A stretch of DNA of 64,000 bases, taken from assembly GCA_010093485.1 (NCBI GenBank), contig MU001508.1, positions 1,316,051 to 1,380,050 on the forward strand, written 5' to 3'. The notes under the pieces were generated by a model. It saw only the letters and a program-made list of their open reading frames with translations. It was not told where the DNA came from and made no database searches. The DNA comes from Karstenula rhodostoma CBS 690.94 (Eukaryota > Ascomycota > Dothideomycetes > Pleosporales > Didymosphaeriaceae). The position numbers and the translations under genes were made by a program. This document shows, piece by piece, positions 46,301 to 58,500 of the stretch (its first letter is position 1; each line of letters opens with the position of its first letter).

Positions 46301-48423
46301 AAGAATCAGATATGACAGTAATTATTCTTCCGACAGGCTGGAAAAAGCACCGAGTTAGGCTCTTGGTTCTTGTTTCAAAGGCAAGATGAGACCGACAGCC
46401 ATTGGAGGAACGAGGAGCCTGACGGAAAGTACATCACCCCATCGATTATGTTGCCTAGAAATACCCCGGCTGATGCCCAGCGACACGCCTGCATTCGTAA
46501 CCCAGAACATGACAAGAGGATCAAAAGTATTGGGTGGGCGCTACCAGGTTCATAGAACTCGGAATTATACACTCCCCGCGCCCCAGGGACATGGCTACTG
46601 AAGCACGGCCGCGACGTTGGCGCAAAGCACACGGCCATAATGAGTCGCTGGACCACATTCCGTGACCAAGTCACAACGTTCAACGTAAAGATGCAAGTCT
46701 AGCGAAGGTACCTCGAAGCACTGGCTTTTCCGGGCTCGTCGAAACGGAAGTTGAAACACGGTGGAGTCGCGATCGCGAACGCCACCCCACTGATCACTTG
46801 GCAGACAAGATCCACCGCAAGCCATTGCTCTTGGCTCGAGCCCTTCGAGACATGCTTTTGTATTGGATGAGCATTGTCGGGAACACAGCAGAGCCTCAGT
46901 CTTCACTTCAGCGTCGGTGGCACTGTGTTGGCGCCTTGGTGTGGATGGCAGATGCGCCCGATCACGGTATCCACGTTGGAAGTGTTGGTCTGCATGTCGT
47001 TTTGTCTCTTGCACCAGATAGTGGTTGGAATGACTGGTCCCGACACGATGTGTGCGGTGTGAGGGATGCCCTAGGGGACCGGAAACAGTGGATACGAACC
47101 AGAACGAAGACGAAGAGGTATTTGTACGCCACCACCATAGGTACTTGGCGCCTGTAGTCGGGAGTTCTCACGCGAGTGTGCAAAAGCGCAAGACTCGGGA
47201 TGCGCCTATTTCCAATCGTGGTGGTTGAGCTGGGCGAGGCTGGAGTGGCCCTCGCCAATGAAAGCCTGCTCGCGCTTGGACCTGAAACATCTCGGCCAGG
47301 GCGGGGCCTCTCCTCCACTTCATCTCTTCTACGCGACCTTCGAAGCGCTCTTTCGGCGCGTCTTCGCCTGTCGTCGCGTTGTGCAAGACGAGCTCCCGAA
47401 CGTCGTCGCGCCCGACTTTCTTCTCGCCGTTGTGCGCAATCACCATTCACTCGACCCGATCTTGCGACCTGCCCAACGATCGCAGACCCGAGACCTGCCG
47501 GGTGGTCAGTGTCGCGTGTTTCCCAGAACCTGGTGGGCACCTGCATTGCGCAATCCAACGACCCACGGCGCCCGCATTCTTGCCCGAGAGGGCAGTCCAA
47601 GGCCGATGGTGATGCTGAAGCCCAATTCACGCGCTGCAATCTCGACAGCTCCATGACTGCCTGAGCCTCACCAGTGCAGCCGATGCTCCTTTCAATAAAA
47701 TTTACGCGCGATGCAGGTACACTGTACACGGCATAGACGCCCCGAGCGAGGCCGGGACGATTTGCGGGCGGCTACAGGGTAGGTCCCGCTTACCCACTTT
47801 TCCCTGTTGAAACACAGATCCAACACCACATACTCAGGCACGGAAAAGCTTGAGATATGGACAGCGCGTGGTGGCGTTGTCCAGTTTCGGCCGTTCTGGC
47901 CTGCTGCTCGCGATTGGCTGCTGTGCGCTCTCCCGCTTCTGGCTCTGCGATTTCGTCTCACCACCCATTCACCCGCCTAATATAAGGGTTGCACCCCGTT
48001 AGGTGTGGTGGCACGCTCACGTTCACGTTCACGTTGTTGCTCATCGCCTCTTTCCTCTCTTTCGCCATTCAGTCTTTTCGCGCCTTCCATTCTTCGCCAC
48101 AGGTGGCTCAGTTTTCAAGTCATCAAAGGCCTTCATTGCGCAGCCTTCACTCTATTGTTCCTATTGGCCGTATTGTGAACAATGCCTTTGTCGCATTTCG
48201 AGGTGAAGAACTAAAATTTCTTCATTTCACATTGTACTTCAACAAGCTGGTCCGCTGTGCCTCTCAGTACGCCTATATGATCCTTCCTACCGCGTCAACA
48301 TTCTCAACCTTTTACAACGACGAAAACACCCAGTACGAGAACTTGGAACTACATTATTCCAGAACTACCATACGATCTTGGCTGGCCATATCGTCAAGTT
48401 AATAATCGCACATACCTCCAACT
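43342..48423. other. 5-kb gene-poor, decayed stretch
   Basis: I find no gene here that I can support. 43342-44150 is mildly AT-rich with no frame. 44150-46280 has many short frames on both strands (for example 44589-44858 and the opposite 44848-44579), without domains or joinable introns. 46380-47730 is GC-normal, with opposing long frames (47729-46962 minus, 47225-47656 plus, 47446-47168 minus starting MVIAHNGEKKVGRDDV) that I cannot assign. A TATA-like TATAAGG at 47981, followed by a pyrimidine-rich leader, probably belongs to the promoter and 5' UTR of the next gene. Confidence 0.5.
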
Positions 48424-49779
48424 ATGCGCTACACTTTGATCGCCGCGGCTGCGGTATTAGCGTGCGCGCCTCAGGCTGCAGCGCACTCCTGGATCCAGCA
48501 ACTAGTAAATGTCAACGACGATGGGTCCTACGTCGGAAACTGGGGCTACCCACGAGGCTTCTGCGCCAAGGGCGAGACCGGGTGTGATCCTGGTGTGATG
48601 AACAACTTTCTGATTCCTGCGCAAGGCATCTACATCAGCGAGAAAGACAGTCTTTGCAAGGACAGCCAGCAAAAGCCGGTACAGAGGGAACCTGAGAAGT
48701 ATCCTCGCCTCAAGGCAGCTCCAGGCATGCACATCGCTCTACGCTACTCGGAGAATGGGCACGTCTCTCTAAATGGCACCAAGAATGAAGACACGAACAA
48801 GTTCAAGCGCTCTAAGGGAGGCACCATCTTCATTTACGGCACCACTAACCCCAAAGAGGATGAGAAACTTGTCAATGTCTTGCAGTGGACGAAAGACGGC
48901 AACGGTGGCGACGGTCAAGGTGTTCTCCTTGCGACAAACGACTTCGACGATGGCCGATGCTATGAAGCCAACGGCTCTCCCATTTCTACGCAGCGCGCAA
49001 GTGCTAATCCATCCTATGCGAAGGGGGAAACGGGCCAAGGCACCGGGGAATTCGGTCTTCCATGCGAATCGAATGTGTTGTTACCCAAGAACGCGACGGC
49101 CGGCAAGCCCTACACCCTTTACTGGGTTTGGCAGTGGAACACACCACCAGGCCTGGACCAGAACCGACCGAAAGGCCAAGACCAATACTACTCTTCGTGC
49201 ATGGATGTAGATGTTGTGGACACTCAGGCTTCGGAAGCCAAGGGCGAGGCAAAGTACTTCTCTCCACAGCAAGATGACGGTTCGGCCGCTGTGAAGAGCT
49301 TTGCCGACCGCACTGCCCTCTACACAAACGCAATCGAGGGCGAGATCGGACCGGTGTTCTCGAAGGTCCAGCCCACAACGGGCGCGCCTCCGGCTTCTGG
49401 ACCCGCATCCACTGCCCTGACACCAGCACCCACAAGTGTTCCCTCGATGACTACTCGCCCCGGCAACCCACAGCCTAGCCAGGGATCATCCGATGGCCTC
49501 AATGGCAACGGAGGCAACGGTAACGGCAACGGAGGCAATGGAACTGTCGTCACCGTCACCGATACCTTCTTTATCACCGTCACGGCGCCCCACAACGCGT
49601 CCTCCACTCTGGCGACTGTCCCGCTACCTACCTCTGCGAACCTCCCTGCAAATTCGGTAGTGCAGTCGTCTGGCAAGGCGCCAGCTCCGACAGACGTCCC
49701 AGTGATGACTCAACGCCCGGGCAGCGCGCAGCCAACAGCCCGTGCGGTCCCATTCCGAGGTCGGTTCTACAGGGCATAG
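48424..49779 (+). CDS. Secreted LPMO-like protein, DUF7492 type
   Basis: A single exon of 451 residues. The signal peptide MRYTLIAAAAVLACAPQAAA is followed directly by HSWIQQL, so the mature protein probably begins with histidine, the hallmark of copper-dependent lytic polysaccharide monooxygenases. The conserved part (residues 21-300) has GYPRGFC, PGMHIALRYSENGHVSL with a possible second copper histidine, and a Trp/Tyr-rich core YTLYWVWQWNTPPG. I assign it tentatively to fungal DUF7492, whose activity is not established. Residues 310-451 form a Pro/Thr/Ser-rich tail with an (N)GGNGNG run and two near-copies of PTxVPxMTxRPGxxQP. There is no hydrophobic C-terminus, so no GPI anchor is expected. 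Confidence 0.78.
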   Translation: MRYTLIAAAAVLACAPQAAAHSWIQQLVNVNDDGSYVGNWGYPRGFCAKGETGCDPGVMNNFLIPAQGIYISEKDSLCKDSQQKPVQREPEKYPRLKAAPGMHIALRYSENGHVSLNGTKNEDTNKFKRSKGGTIFIYGTTNPKEDEKLVNVLQWTKDGNGGDGQGVLLATNDFDDGRCYEANGSPISTQRASANPSYAKGETGQGTGEFGLPCESNVLLPKNATAGKPYTLYWVWQWNTPPGLDQNRPKGQDQYYSSCMDVDVVDTQASEAKGEAKYFSPQQDDGSAAVKSFADRTALYTNAIEGEIGPVFSKVQPTTGAPPASGPASTALTPAPTSVPSMTTRPGNPQPSQGSSDGLNGNGGNGNGNGGNGTVVTVTDTFFITVTAPHNASSTLATVPLPTSANLPANSVVQSSGKAPAPTDVPVMTQRPGSAQPTARAVPFRGRFYRA

Positions 49780-50522
49780 ACACCGTCTCAGCCCTGTAGA
49801 GTGTTGACATAGGTTACAATTTTAGTTTTGATACCCCAGCATTAGCATTTGTTTTCTTTTTCCAGCATCGACGTAGCATTTCTCAATCAAACAGCATTTG
49901 CATTCTCAAGGGCCGGCCGTTGGGACATTTCTTGGTAAGAGGAGCGCGCAAATGTGATGGATCATGAGACATGTTTATACCATTATCAGGGCATAGGTGG
50001 CTTTTTCTTTGGGCTCAGGAAATACCCCAGCATACATTCGGCGTTCTTGGGAATGGTTTCCGCATCGCATTTGTTTTTTGAGGTTGTCCCGCAGTGCGGG
50101 CTTTTGCATTTATATTGCTTGCGCTGAAATATCATCCGCTTGTGGACAAGTATAAGATATTACTACCTTTTGAAATAAACATAACATCGGTGAAAAATAG
50201 CGTCAATATGAATTTTGTAATCAAGTGAAGCTGCCCGTGAAGAATCGCTGACATCTACCACTAAGTCTGACATCGACCCTGACGCGTACAACACTCTGGC
50301 GCGATCTTTTTCAAATAATTGTAATTTACAATGTTTACACCAGAGTACACCTCCAAAACGAGGACGAGAACTCACTCGAACCTTCTTGGCAGCTGACTAA
50401 CGCCACCCGCTAGCCCCATCCTCAGCAACACCAAAAGATCCATCGCGAACTCACTTGCCCTCCACGCGCCACCGCTCCCCACGCCCACCACACCTCCGCT
50501 CGCCCTCGCGCACCCCGCCACC
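49780..50522. other. Intergenic, no gene seen
   Basis: 3' region of the DUF7492-type gene, then a C-rich leader (50400-50520) before the U2AF gene. Confidence 0.6.
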
Positions 50523-51215
50523 ATGGCCAACTACCTCGCCTCCATCTTCGGCACCGAGCAGGACAAGGTCAACTGCAGCTTCTACTACAAGATCGGCGCG
50601 TGCCGCCACGGCGACCGTTGCTCGCGCAAGCACGTCAAGCCCTCCTACAGCCAGACCATCCTGCTGCCCAACCTCTACCAGAACCCGCAGTACGACCCAA
50701 AGAACAAGATGAACCCCCAGCAGATGCAGATGCACTTTGATGCCTTCTACGAGGACATCTGGTGCGAGCTGTGCCAGTACGGGCTCGTCGAGGAGGTCGT
50801 CGTATGCGACAACAACAACGATCGTGAGTGCCCCCCTCCCCTTCCACCCCGCCTTGCGCAAGCCCAGCGCTAACAACGCCTGTCCGTGCAAACAGATCTT
50901 ATCGGCAACGTCTACGTGCGCTTCAAGTACGAGGAGGACGCCCAAAAGGCCTGCGACGCGCTCAACTCGCGCTGGTACGCGGGCCGCCCCATCTACTGCG
51001 AGCTGTCACCCGTCACCGACTTCCGCGAGGCCTGCTGCCGCCTCAACTCCGGCGAGGGCTGCGTCCGCGGCGGCTTCTGCAACTTCATCCACCAGAAGCA
51101 GCCGAGCCCCGAGCTCGATAGGGACTTGGATATGAGCACCCGCAAGTGGCTCAAGGAGCGTGGCAGGGATGAGAGGAGCATGAGCAGGAGTCCGACGCCG
51201 CCGATTAAGCGGTAG
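50523..51215 (+). CDS. U2AF1: Splicing factor U2AF small subunit
   Basis: Two exons, 50523-50823 and 50896-51215 (intron 72 nt, GTGAGT...AACAG), give 206 residues. It starts [18 protein letters not shown] in a CACCATGG context. The first CCCH zinc finger ([20 protein letters not shown]) is followed by the UHM/RRM region ([48 protein letters not shown]). The second zinc finger ([20 protein letters not shown]) and a short Arg/Ser tail come last. The protein reads the AG at 3' splice sites together with U2AF65. Its length is close to fission yeast U2AF23. Confidence 0.96.
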
Positions 51216-51915
51216 GTGCGGTAGGGAGAGTGAAGGGCGAAAGATTGATAGAGGAAGATGGATGGGTGGGTGTTGTCACGATATGGACATCGCGCCAATG
51301 GCAGGCATGTACGGCATGCGCGTGGTAGCGGCCACGAAGGTAGCACACGCCAGGCACCGCCGCACGATGGTTCGAAGCGAAAAGGAAAAGCACCAACGGC
51401 GTTAGGGAGTTTGATACCTCGTGATTCCTGGAGGCGAGGCGACATCTGGTGCGATTGTACAGTACACTACATACCACATTCAGTCTGCTGACTGGTCTTA
51501 GGTAGACAAGCCACCGCAGTCTTGGAAGATACCCGAATTGCACACTCTTGAGTTTCTGCACTGCCTTTGCGCATTTGATCGACATTCTGGTGAGGACCCC
51601 ATTCGCGCTCTTTGTCGTTCATTTGTTTGATTGCTATGAGAATCGCGACCGCCTGTTCGGGCGTATGTGATATCATCCGTAGAATGTACAAGAAAAAGTC
51701 GGGTCTTGCCGACGACGTAGCCCGCCTCTTGGGCGGATGCTAAACTGGGACATTTCCCCCAGGGCTAGAATGCGCTCGTGTATATGCGCCCGAAACCCCG
51801 CATCCGGTAACGCCAACGTGGGCTCGTGTTTCCCCCCGTAGAAACGAGCTCTTGCGTATGAAATCCTCCGACCACATCCATGACATGCAGCCGACCTTCG
51901 TCGATCCGACCCGCC
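51216..51915. other. Intergenic between convergent genes
   Basis: No gene is seen. Opposing short frames at 51205-51691 are not protein-like. Confidence 0.6.
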
Positions 51916-52515
51916 TCACATCTTGATGATGCCCTTCGACTTCAGCACCAGCACTGCCGCGACGACCCCTCCAACCAACAGTAGAAGACTTATCCAGAAG
52001 GCCCAACAGACCCACGCGCGATGCCGCCGTTTCCGGCGTTGGCCTTCGAGCCACGAATCTCTGTTAGTAGGGTCAGCGGTCACAGAAGTCCAGAACTTGA
52101 ACCGGCTCGGCGGACGCCCGGAAAAACCGAGCGTCAACTGCGAACCATTGCCGTGACGCGCGAAAGGAGTACTATGTGCTTTCTTCATGTGTGCAGTTGA
52201 ACTAGGTGAGGAGGGTGCCTGTGTGGCAGTCGGTGAGAGCGGGGACAAAACAACGGGGGAGAGTGGTCGCGGGTGCGAACTGGAAAGCATGTGTGCTGGC
52301 GAGGTGGGTCTCGTTGCTCCTGGCGAAGGCATTTCGGCGAGGGATATCACGTACGAATGATTCAGGCCGGCATGCTGGGCCATCTCTTGCTTTGCGGCGT
52401 CGTCTTGGTGGCTGGTGCTTGCGTCAGTGAGGTGAGGTGGGGGAAAGACCGGGATACGGGCAACGTACACTGCGATGCTGAAGCGTTTCCAGAAGGTCGG
52501 GTCTTGGACCGCCAT
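51916..52515 (-). CDS. Small single-pass membrane protein, unknown function
   Basis: Minus strand, ATG at 52515. A 57-nt intron (52468-52412, GTACGT...CACCAG) joins MAVQDPTFWKRFSIAV to HQDDAAKQEMAQ, giving 180 residues. The middle is Ser/Pro-rich (PLSPVVLSPLSP). Near the end a conserved block (SRFKFWTSVTADPTNRDSWLEGQRRKRRHRAW) precedes one membrane helix (VCWAFWISLLLLVGGVVAAVLVL) and a short KSKGIIKM tail. The basic stretch before the helix suggests that the N-terminal part faces the cytosol. The WKRFSxAVH N-terminus recurs in similar uncharacterised fungal proteins. Without the intron the frame stays open with 19 extra residues. Confidence 0.7.
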   Translation of the reverse strand: MAVQDPTFWKRFSIAVYVARIPVFPPPHLTDASTSHQDDAAKQEMAQHAGLNHSYVISLAEMPSPGATRPTSPAHMLSSSHPRPLSPVVLSPLSPTATQAPSSPSSTAHMKKAHSTPFARHGNGSQLTLGFSGRPPSRFKFWTSVTADPTNRDSWLEGQRRKRRHRAWVCWAFWISLLLLVGGVVAAVLVLKSKGIIKM

Positions 52516-53733
52516 TGTGCTTATCGCGCTGCTGTAGTTGCGAGCGGTGGGCTGTATGGAAGGCGTGGAATGGAACGTGGGAGTCGCAGTACTAGGTATC
52601 AGAGCCCTGGAGGTCGACGTCGGCTCGAATTACAGGAAGGAAGGCGCCAAATGTGGAGTCGGACGGTGAGACCGGGGTGGTGGTACCAATAGACTATATC
52701 ATCTGTGAAGTACAGATCCAGTGCGGCGTCTCGGGTGAAGGTGAAGAGGACGTTGGAACGGAATGCAGGTTGTGTGCAATGTGGCACTCGCAGCCGGACG
52801 CAACTGAGTGTGTTTGGAGTTGTCTTGTGATGGTGAACGCTGTGCAATGTACGAAGTGAATCAGACGTGTCGATGTTTCGAAACTCGGAAGGTGGAGCAA
52901 ACAGACGCAGCTCTTCAAGGCGCGTTTCGCATGAAGTAGCAAAGTCAAGGAGTGTGTATGGGGAAGGAACGACCAGCGCTACGTATATTTGACAGCAACG
53001 GCAAGTGGCCTTGGGAATTGATTGCTTGGGGAGGTCGCGCCTTCTTGTTCGAGGACTCCCTACGCATGGGCCACGGTTCAAACCATTCACCTGCGGCACC
53101 ATTCCAGGCGAGTCGTTACAAGTCACGAGTAGCCAGGTCGCTGGGAGCGCTTTCAGTCCGCCCCATGGCCATCGCCATCTTGCGGATCGTCGTTACATGG
53201 TCGAATCACAGTGCAAAGACATGAAGCAGTCGCTCGGAAGCGTGCTAGGGCCCGGTGTGCAGATGAGCGGGGGCTAATTCGCCGAGATTGCGGGACGTTT
53301 GAAACAAGGCACGATGAGTTCGCTGTCCTACAGCCGTGAGCGCTGCCGGGATCTACGAGGGTTGTTTGTTGAGGGCGGCCAGAAAGCCGATGCGACGAGA
53401 CGTGACAGAGTGGAGGGTAGGCCGGAGCTACTGGCACCACTGGTGAAGCAGCGGTCTGCAAACCATGAAGTGGCGCGCCAGCGAGCACGTTGCGAGGTTC
53501 CTAGCGCCGCCAGGTATCGTTCCTGGACGTTCCTGGACGACGACTTCGACTTCGACTTCGACTTCACCCTGTGCTGCTCCGCCAGATGCTAGATTGCAAG
53601 TCAGCAGCTCCCAGACCACATTGCGCGCCAAGTTACCAAACTTCATCTTAATCACCTCCACGTTGTGGTCCGAACGCTAGCCATCCCTGCCCTGTCTCGC
53701 GCGCGTATCGGTGCCACTCTATCCTGAACGACA
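52516..53733. other. Intergenic, no gene seen
   Basis: 1.2 kb with only antisense-style overlapping frames. A (GACTTC)n repeat lies near 53539-53562. Confidence 0.55.
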
Positions 53734-54507
53734 ATGCCGCACGAGGAGCCACTGCCGTTCTGGCTTGTCAACGTCCCGCGCGATCAATGGCCTGCAGAAT
53801 GCCCCGACTTTCTGAAGGAGCTCGGGGAAAAGGACCGTCGCATCATTGGGACGCCTGACTCCGAGTACAAGAAGCTGGCCTGGGACGAGGTCAAGCACCT
53901 CATCAGTACGCCCTGGGCACCTGGGATCGTCGACTGGTGGGCGGTTAATCTGACTCCTGGCAGGCATCGACCGGGTGGACCTTTTCCACCGTGTGCCTTC
54001 GGAGCTCAGGCGGTATCGGCAGTTCACGCACCGATTGGTGAAAGAATATGGAAGTATTATGAATTTCATCGTCAACGAGCGGCTGCGGTGGAAGAGCATG
54101 AGCCCGAGAGGGCGACCGTTTGAGTACGACGGTACGACGCTGGGCAACACGAGTACGTATGGCTAAGCTGACATCACAAAGAGGACATCAAGATCCTGTA
54201 CAACGACTGGCCATATGGAATCGACGACAAGATCGTGCACCTGGTCATCTGGACCAAGTTCGAGCTCGAGGACGACGCGGAGACGGGTTTATCGACGCCT
54301 GAGTCTCATCGTGAGATCGATCTGTATGTCCAGAAGACGTTCGGAAGCAGGCTCAGGCCCGGAAATTTCGCGTGGTTCAAGAACTGGAAGAGCCTGAAGA
54401 GCGTGCATGCAGTCGAGCACTTCCACGTCATGCTGTATGACCCGGACCCGGTGTTTATGAAGGAAATCACAAACAACGACGTGCCAATGACAGCAAAGTT
54501 CCCATGA
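53734..54507 (+). CDS. DUF3605 protein
   Basis: Three exons, 53734-53905, 53964-54131 and 54182-54507, give 221 residues; introns are 58 and 50 nt. Splicing rebuilds [20 protein letters not shown] and [18 protein letters not shown]. The DUF3605 motifs appear in order: [12 protein letters not shown], a conserved LRWKS.SP region, [28 protein letters not shown] and [20 protein letters not shown]. This family of cytosolic fungal proteins has no agreed function. The ATG at 53734 ([13 protein letters not shown]) is the first in the frame. Confidence 0.88.
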
Positions 54508-55565
54508 ATTTGGTACATGCCGGATGCAAATAGAGCGCGTATTATAGACAAGGCTGGGGAAAACGGCTACGGGTATTAGACAGCACAAGCGCGGCATGCA
54601 GCCGGTGCGGGTTGCTGGGCGCGTTTAATTCCAACAAGTTCTTGGTCGATCAACATGACCTCACGTATGGCAACAAGGGAGCATCGTCGACGACCCGGGA
54701 AGATCACAGCGGAAATCGCGTTCTTCAGTCGAGTACACAAGATTGTGATGATAGACGGGTTTGACCGCAAGGAGAAGTTTGGGTGAGCAGCAGCGAAAGC
54801 GGGCCCCGCTCGAAAGGGGAACTGCCGAGGGCGTGGGGGCGTGGTGTGGCGCAAAATTCGACGGCACCGCCACAACGGACCCCTGGAGGCGGAAGTGGTT
54901 CGTGACGAGTTTGCGCCGGGAGCGGGAGGGTGTCATTTCTTTCGAGTAGTCCCGTGTGCACTATGTACAAGGCATTCCAGTCGTGTGCAGAGTGCACAAT
55001 AATAGGCGTCGCGCGACGCAGTCCTTTGTTGTCGCATGCTGGCAGCTGCTGGAGAGGAATTACTTGTACGGGCGTAGCACCACAAAGCGGTGAGGCCGTC
55101 TGCCCTGCTTTGAGGTATCCTAGCCTCGAAAAGTTCGGCGCACGCCGCCCCACGCCCACAGCGCGGCAGGACCAGGGGTTATGGCCCGCACAGAGGCACC
55201 GCTCTTGTCCCTATCTCAATCCCTCGAGGACCGCGCTCTCACCCTCTTCCCCGCCCCAGAGAAGGTTCACAGGCGAGCACGCAGCCTTCAACAGCCCCCG
55301 GCGCCCCAAGTCCGTGCCTCAACTACCCGGACTCTGCCAGATTCGACCTCAGTCCGTGCCCAGGTTAGGTGGGTAGCTATACAAGCTGGAATACGAAGAA
55401 GCCCGAGGAATGACTGACATGCTCACGCAGGACGCTGCCTCGCAACTCCACCGCACCGCAACCTCAGGCTTCAAAGGGCGCAGCCACCCCTCCGGCGTCA
55501 CCCCATGCCCAAAATCCTCTGAGCGCCGCACCCTCGCCCATCAAAGCTCCTGCAGCACCGACGCC
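54508..55565. other. Intergenic; HMG-CoA reductase upstream region
   Basis: No separate gene is supported. An open frame with ATG at 55181 (MARTEAPLLSLSQS) could be an upstream ORF or an extra 5' exon of HMG-CoA reductase, since a CACGCAG acceptor lies at 55430. Confidence 0.5.
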
Positions 55566-58500
55566 ATGTTTGGCTTCCTCGCGAACCGCTTCCAGAACCC
55601 CCGCGCGGGCGAGCAGACTCACCCGGGCTGGTTCGACCGCCACTGCACGCCCGTCCTGCTTTCCATCGCGAAGAAGGCATGTACGCACCCTGTCCACACC
55701 ATCGTCACCATCGCCTTTTTGGCCAGTTACTCGTACTTGGGTGTGCTAGACAAAGGCTTCCTCGAGCACCATGATGCGACCCCGGGACAGGTCGATTTCA
55801 CCACCTTGTTGGCCGGCAGCAAGAGACTGAGGGTCGGCCAAGAAACGGCATGGAAGTGGGAGACGGAAAAACACAGGCCAGCCAGCGTCGAAGAGGTACG
55901 TCAAAGATCCAAGTGGTAGAGGCCGCCGCTGACAGGAAACCACAGACGCAGGAAACTGCCCTGGTGACCTTCGTGTTCCCCGACTCGAGCACCATCAATT
56001 CCGCGCCGTCGCAGATTGCACTTCCCACCAACGTCTCCGCGACGCTGCTCCCAAGCTCCTTCAACTCGTTCTCTACCATTTCCCACGACACGTCTCTGGC
56101 ATATGCGATTCCTTATGTTGAGGCCGCCGACTTTCTCGTGACCATGCAAGAGATCTCCGCCCCCAAGGCTGCTTCCGAATCGCACGGCTCCCAAGCCGAG
56201 GGCACACTCGAGGAGAAGAAGTGGATCATGAAGGCTGCCAGGAGCGGAAATGCTCCAAGCGGTATCCGCAACTGGGCCCACGAATCTTGGACTTCGTTTG
56301 TGGACCTTCTCAAGGTGCGTTTCCACTGCTCAGACGAGAATGTTGGAGCCTGTTTTGCTCACCAAATTTAGAATGCGGATACCGGCGACATCATCATCAT
56401 GGCCATGGGCTACCTGGCCATGCATTTGACCTTCGTCTCGCTCTTCCTCGCCATGCGCCGTCTGGGATCCAACTTCTGGCTCGCGACCGCCGTGCTTCTC
56501 CAGTCGGCGTTTGCCTTCCTGTTCGCTCTTGCTGTTACCACCTACTTCAGTATCCCCATCAACATGGTCCTTCTCTCCGAGGGCCTCCCGTTCCTGGTTG
56601 TCATCGTCGGATTCGAGAAGCCTATCATTCTGACCAAAGCGGTGTTGTCTGCGTCGCTGGATGCGCGGAGGAATGCCGAGGAACACCGCGGCGAACCTCT
56701 CACCATCCAGTCTGCTGTGCAGAAGGCCATCAAGAAAACCGGATTTGATATCGTACGCGACTACTTTTTCGAGATCCTGGTCCTTGTAGCTGGAGCCCTG
56801 TCTGGTATCCAGGGAGGATTGCGTCAGTTCTGCTTTCTCGGTGCCTGGATCTTGTTCTTTGATGCCATCATGCTCTTGACATTCTTCACCTCTATCCTGA
56901 CGATCAAGCTGGAGATTAACCGGATCAAGCGACATGTTGCCCTCCGCCGCGCTCTGGAGGATGATGGTATCGACCGCAGGGTGGCCGAGAATGTTGCTCT
57001 CAACAACGACTGGCCCAGCGCAAGCGACGTACAGTCCCCTTCTTCGACGACCACCATCCTCGGCAAGAAGATCACTGTCCCGAAATTCAAGATTGTCATG
57101 GTCGCTGGCTTTTTCTTGGTCAACGTTCTGAACGTCGCTACGCTCCGGTTCGGTCTGTCCAATAAGTCTTCCCACATATCCGGTGTCGGCGCTACAGCTC
57201 CCCTCGACCCTTTCAAGGTAGCTGGAAGTGGCTTGGACACGATCCTCGAGCACGCGAAAAAGACGGCAACCTCCATGATTGTCACCGTTCTGATGCCGAT
57301 CAAGTACGAGTTGGAATACCCTTCGATCCATTATGCCGAGACCAGCCTCACCGATGACGAGATGACTTTTGGTAACAACATCAGCACCCACTTTGTCGAT
57401 GGCGTCTTGAAGAGCATGGAGGATCCTTTCCTTAGCAAGTGGATCATTGTGGCTCTCTTCTTGAGCGTTGTAATGAACGGTTACCTTTTTAACGCCGCTC
57501 GATGGACGATCAAAGAACCCCACAAGCCGCTTGAACCGCCTACTGCAGCCGAAATTCAGGATGGTACTCCGCCAACCCCTGCCCCTGGTATCCCGCATCT
57601 GCATATGCCAACCCCACCGATTACTCCGGGTCCCGAGCAACAGGCATACCGCGGAGTACCCCAGCCTTTGACCACACAACCCCCTCCGGTTCGACCTCAG
57701 CTACTCCAGGCTGAGGTTGCCCAGGTGCCCACTGAAGAGGAGCAGAAACAGCCTAACCGGCCTTTCGAGTTCTTGGAACAAGCTCTAAAAGAGAAGCGTG
57801 TAACCAGTCTCACTGATGAAGAGCTCATTGAACTTGCTGTCAAGGGAAAGCTTCCCGGCTATGCCCTGGAAAAGACCCTTGGCGATAAGACCCGCGCTGT
57901 GAAAGTCCGACGTGGTCTTGTGTCCCGCACTCATGCAACTCGTGAGACTTCCACCCTACTTGAACGATCTTTGCTTCCATACAAGGACTATAACTACGAC
58001 TTGGTGCATGGCGCCTGCTGCGAGAATGTCATCGGTTACCTTCCTCTGCCCATCGGTGTGGCTGGGCCCATCATGGTCGATGGTCAAAACTACTTCCTTC
58101 CCATGGCCACCACTGAAGGTGTCTTGGTAGCATCTACCTCGCGCGGGTCCAAAGCGATCAATGCCGGCGGCGGTGCTGTTACCGTTGTTACCCAGGACGG
58201 CATGACCCGCGGACCTTGCATCGGCTTTGAGAACCTTACCCGTGCCGGTGCTGCTAAGCTTTGGCTCGATTCGGAGGAGGGTCAGAGGACTATGAAGAAC
58301 GCCTTTAACTCGACCTCTCGATTCGCTAGGCTGCAGTCCATGAAGACTGCTATCGCAGGTACGAACCTGTACGTCCGCTTCAAGACGACTACTGGTGACG
58401 CCATGGGCATGAACATGATCTCCAAGGGTGTAGAACACGCCCTTACCGTTATGGCGAACGATTGCGGCTTCGACGATATGCGTGTCATCACTGTGTCTGG

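Noticed and set aside
46962..47729. 255-codon minus-strand frame and its plus-strand counterpart (47225-47656)
   Set aside because: The two strands are open over the same bases, and neither has a recognisable domain or intron logic. I could not choose a coding strand.
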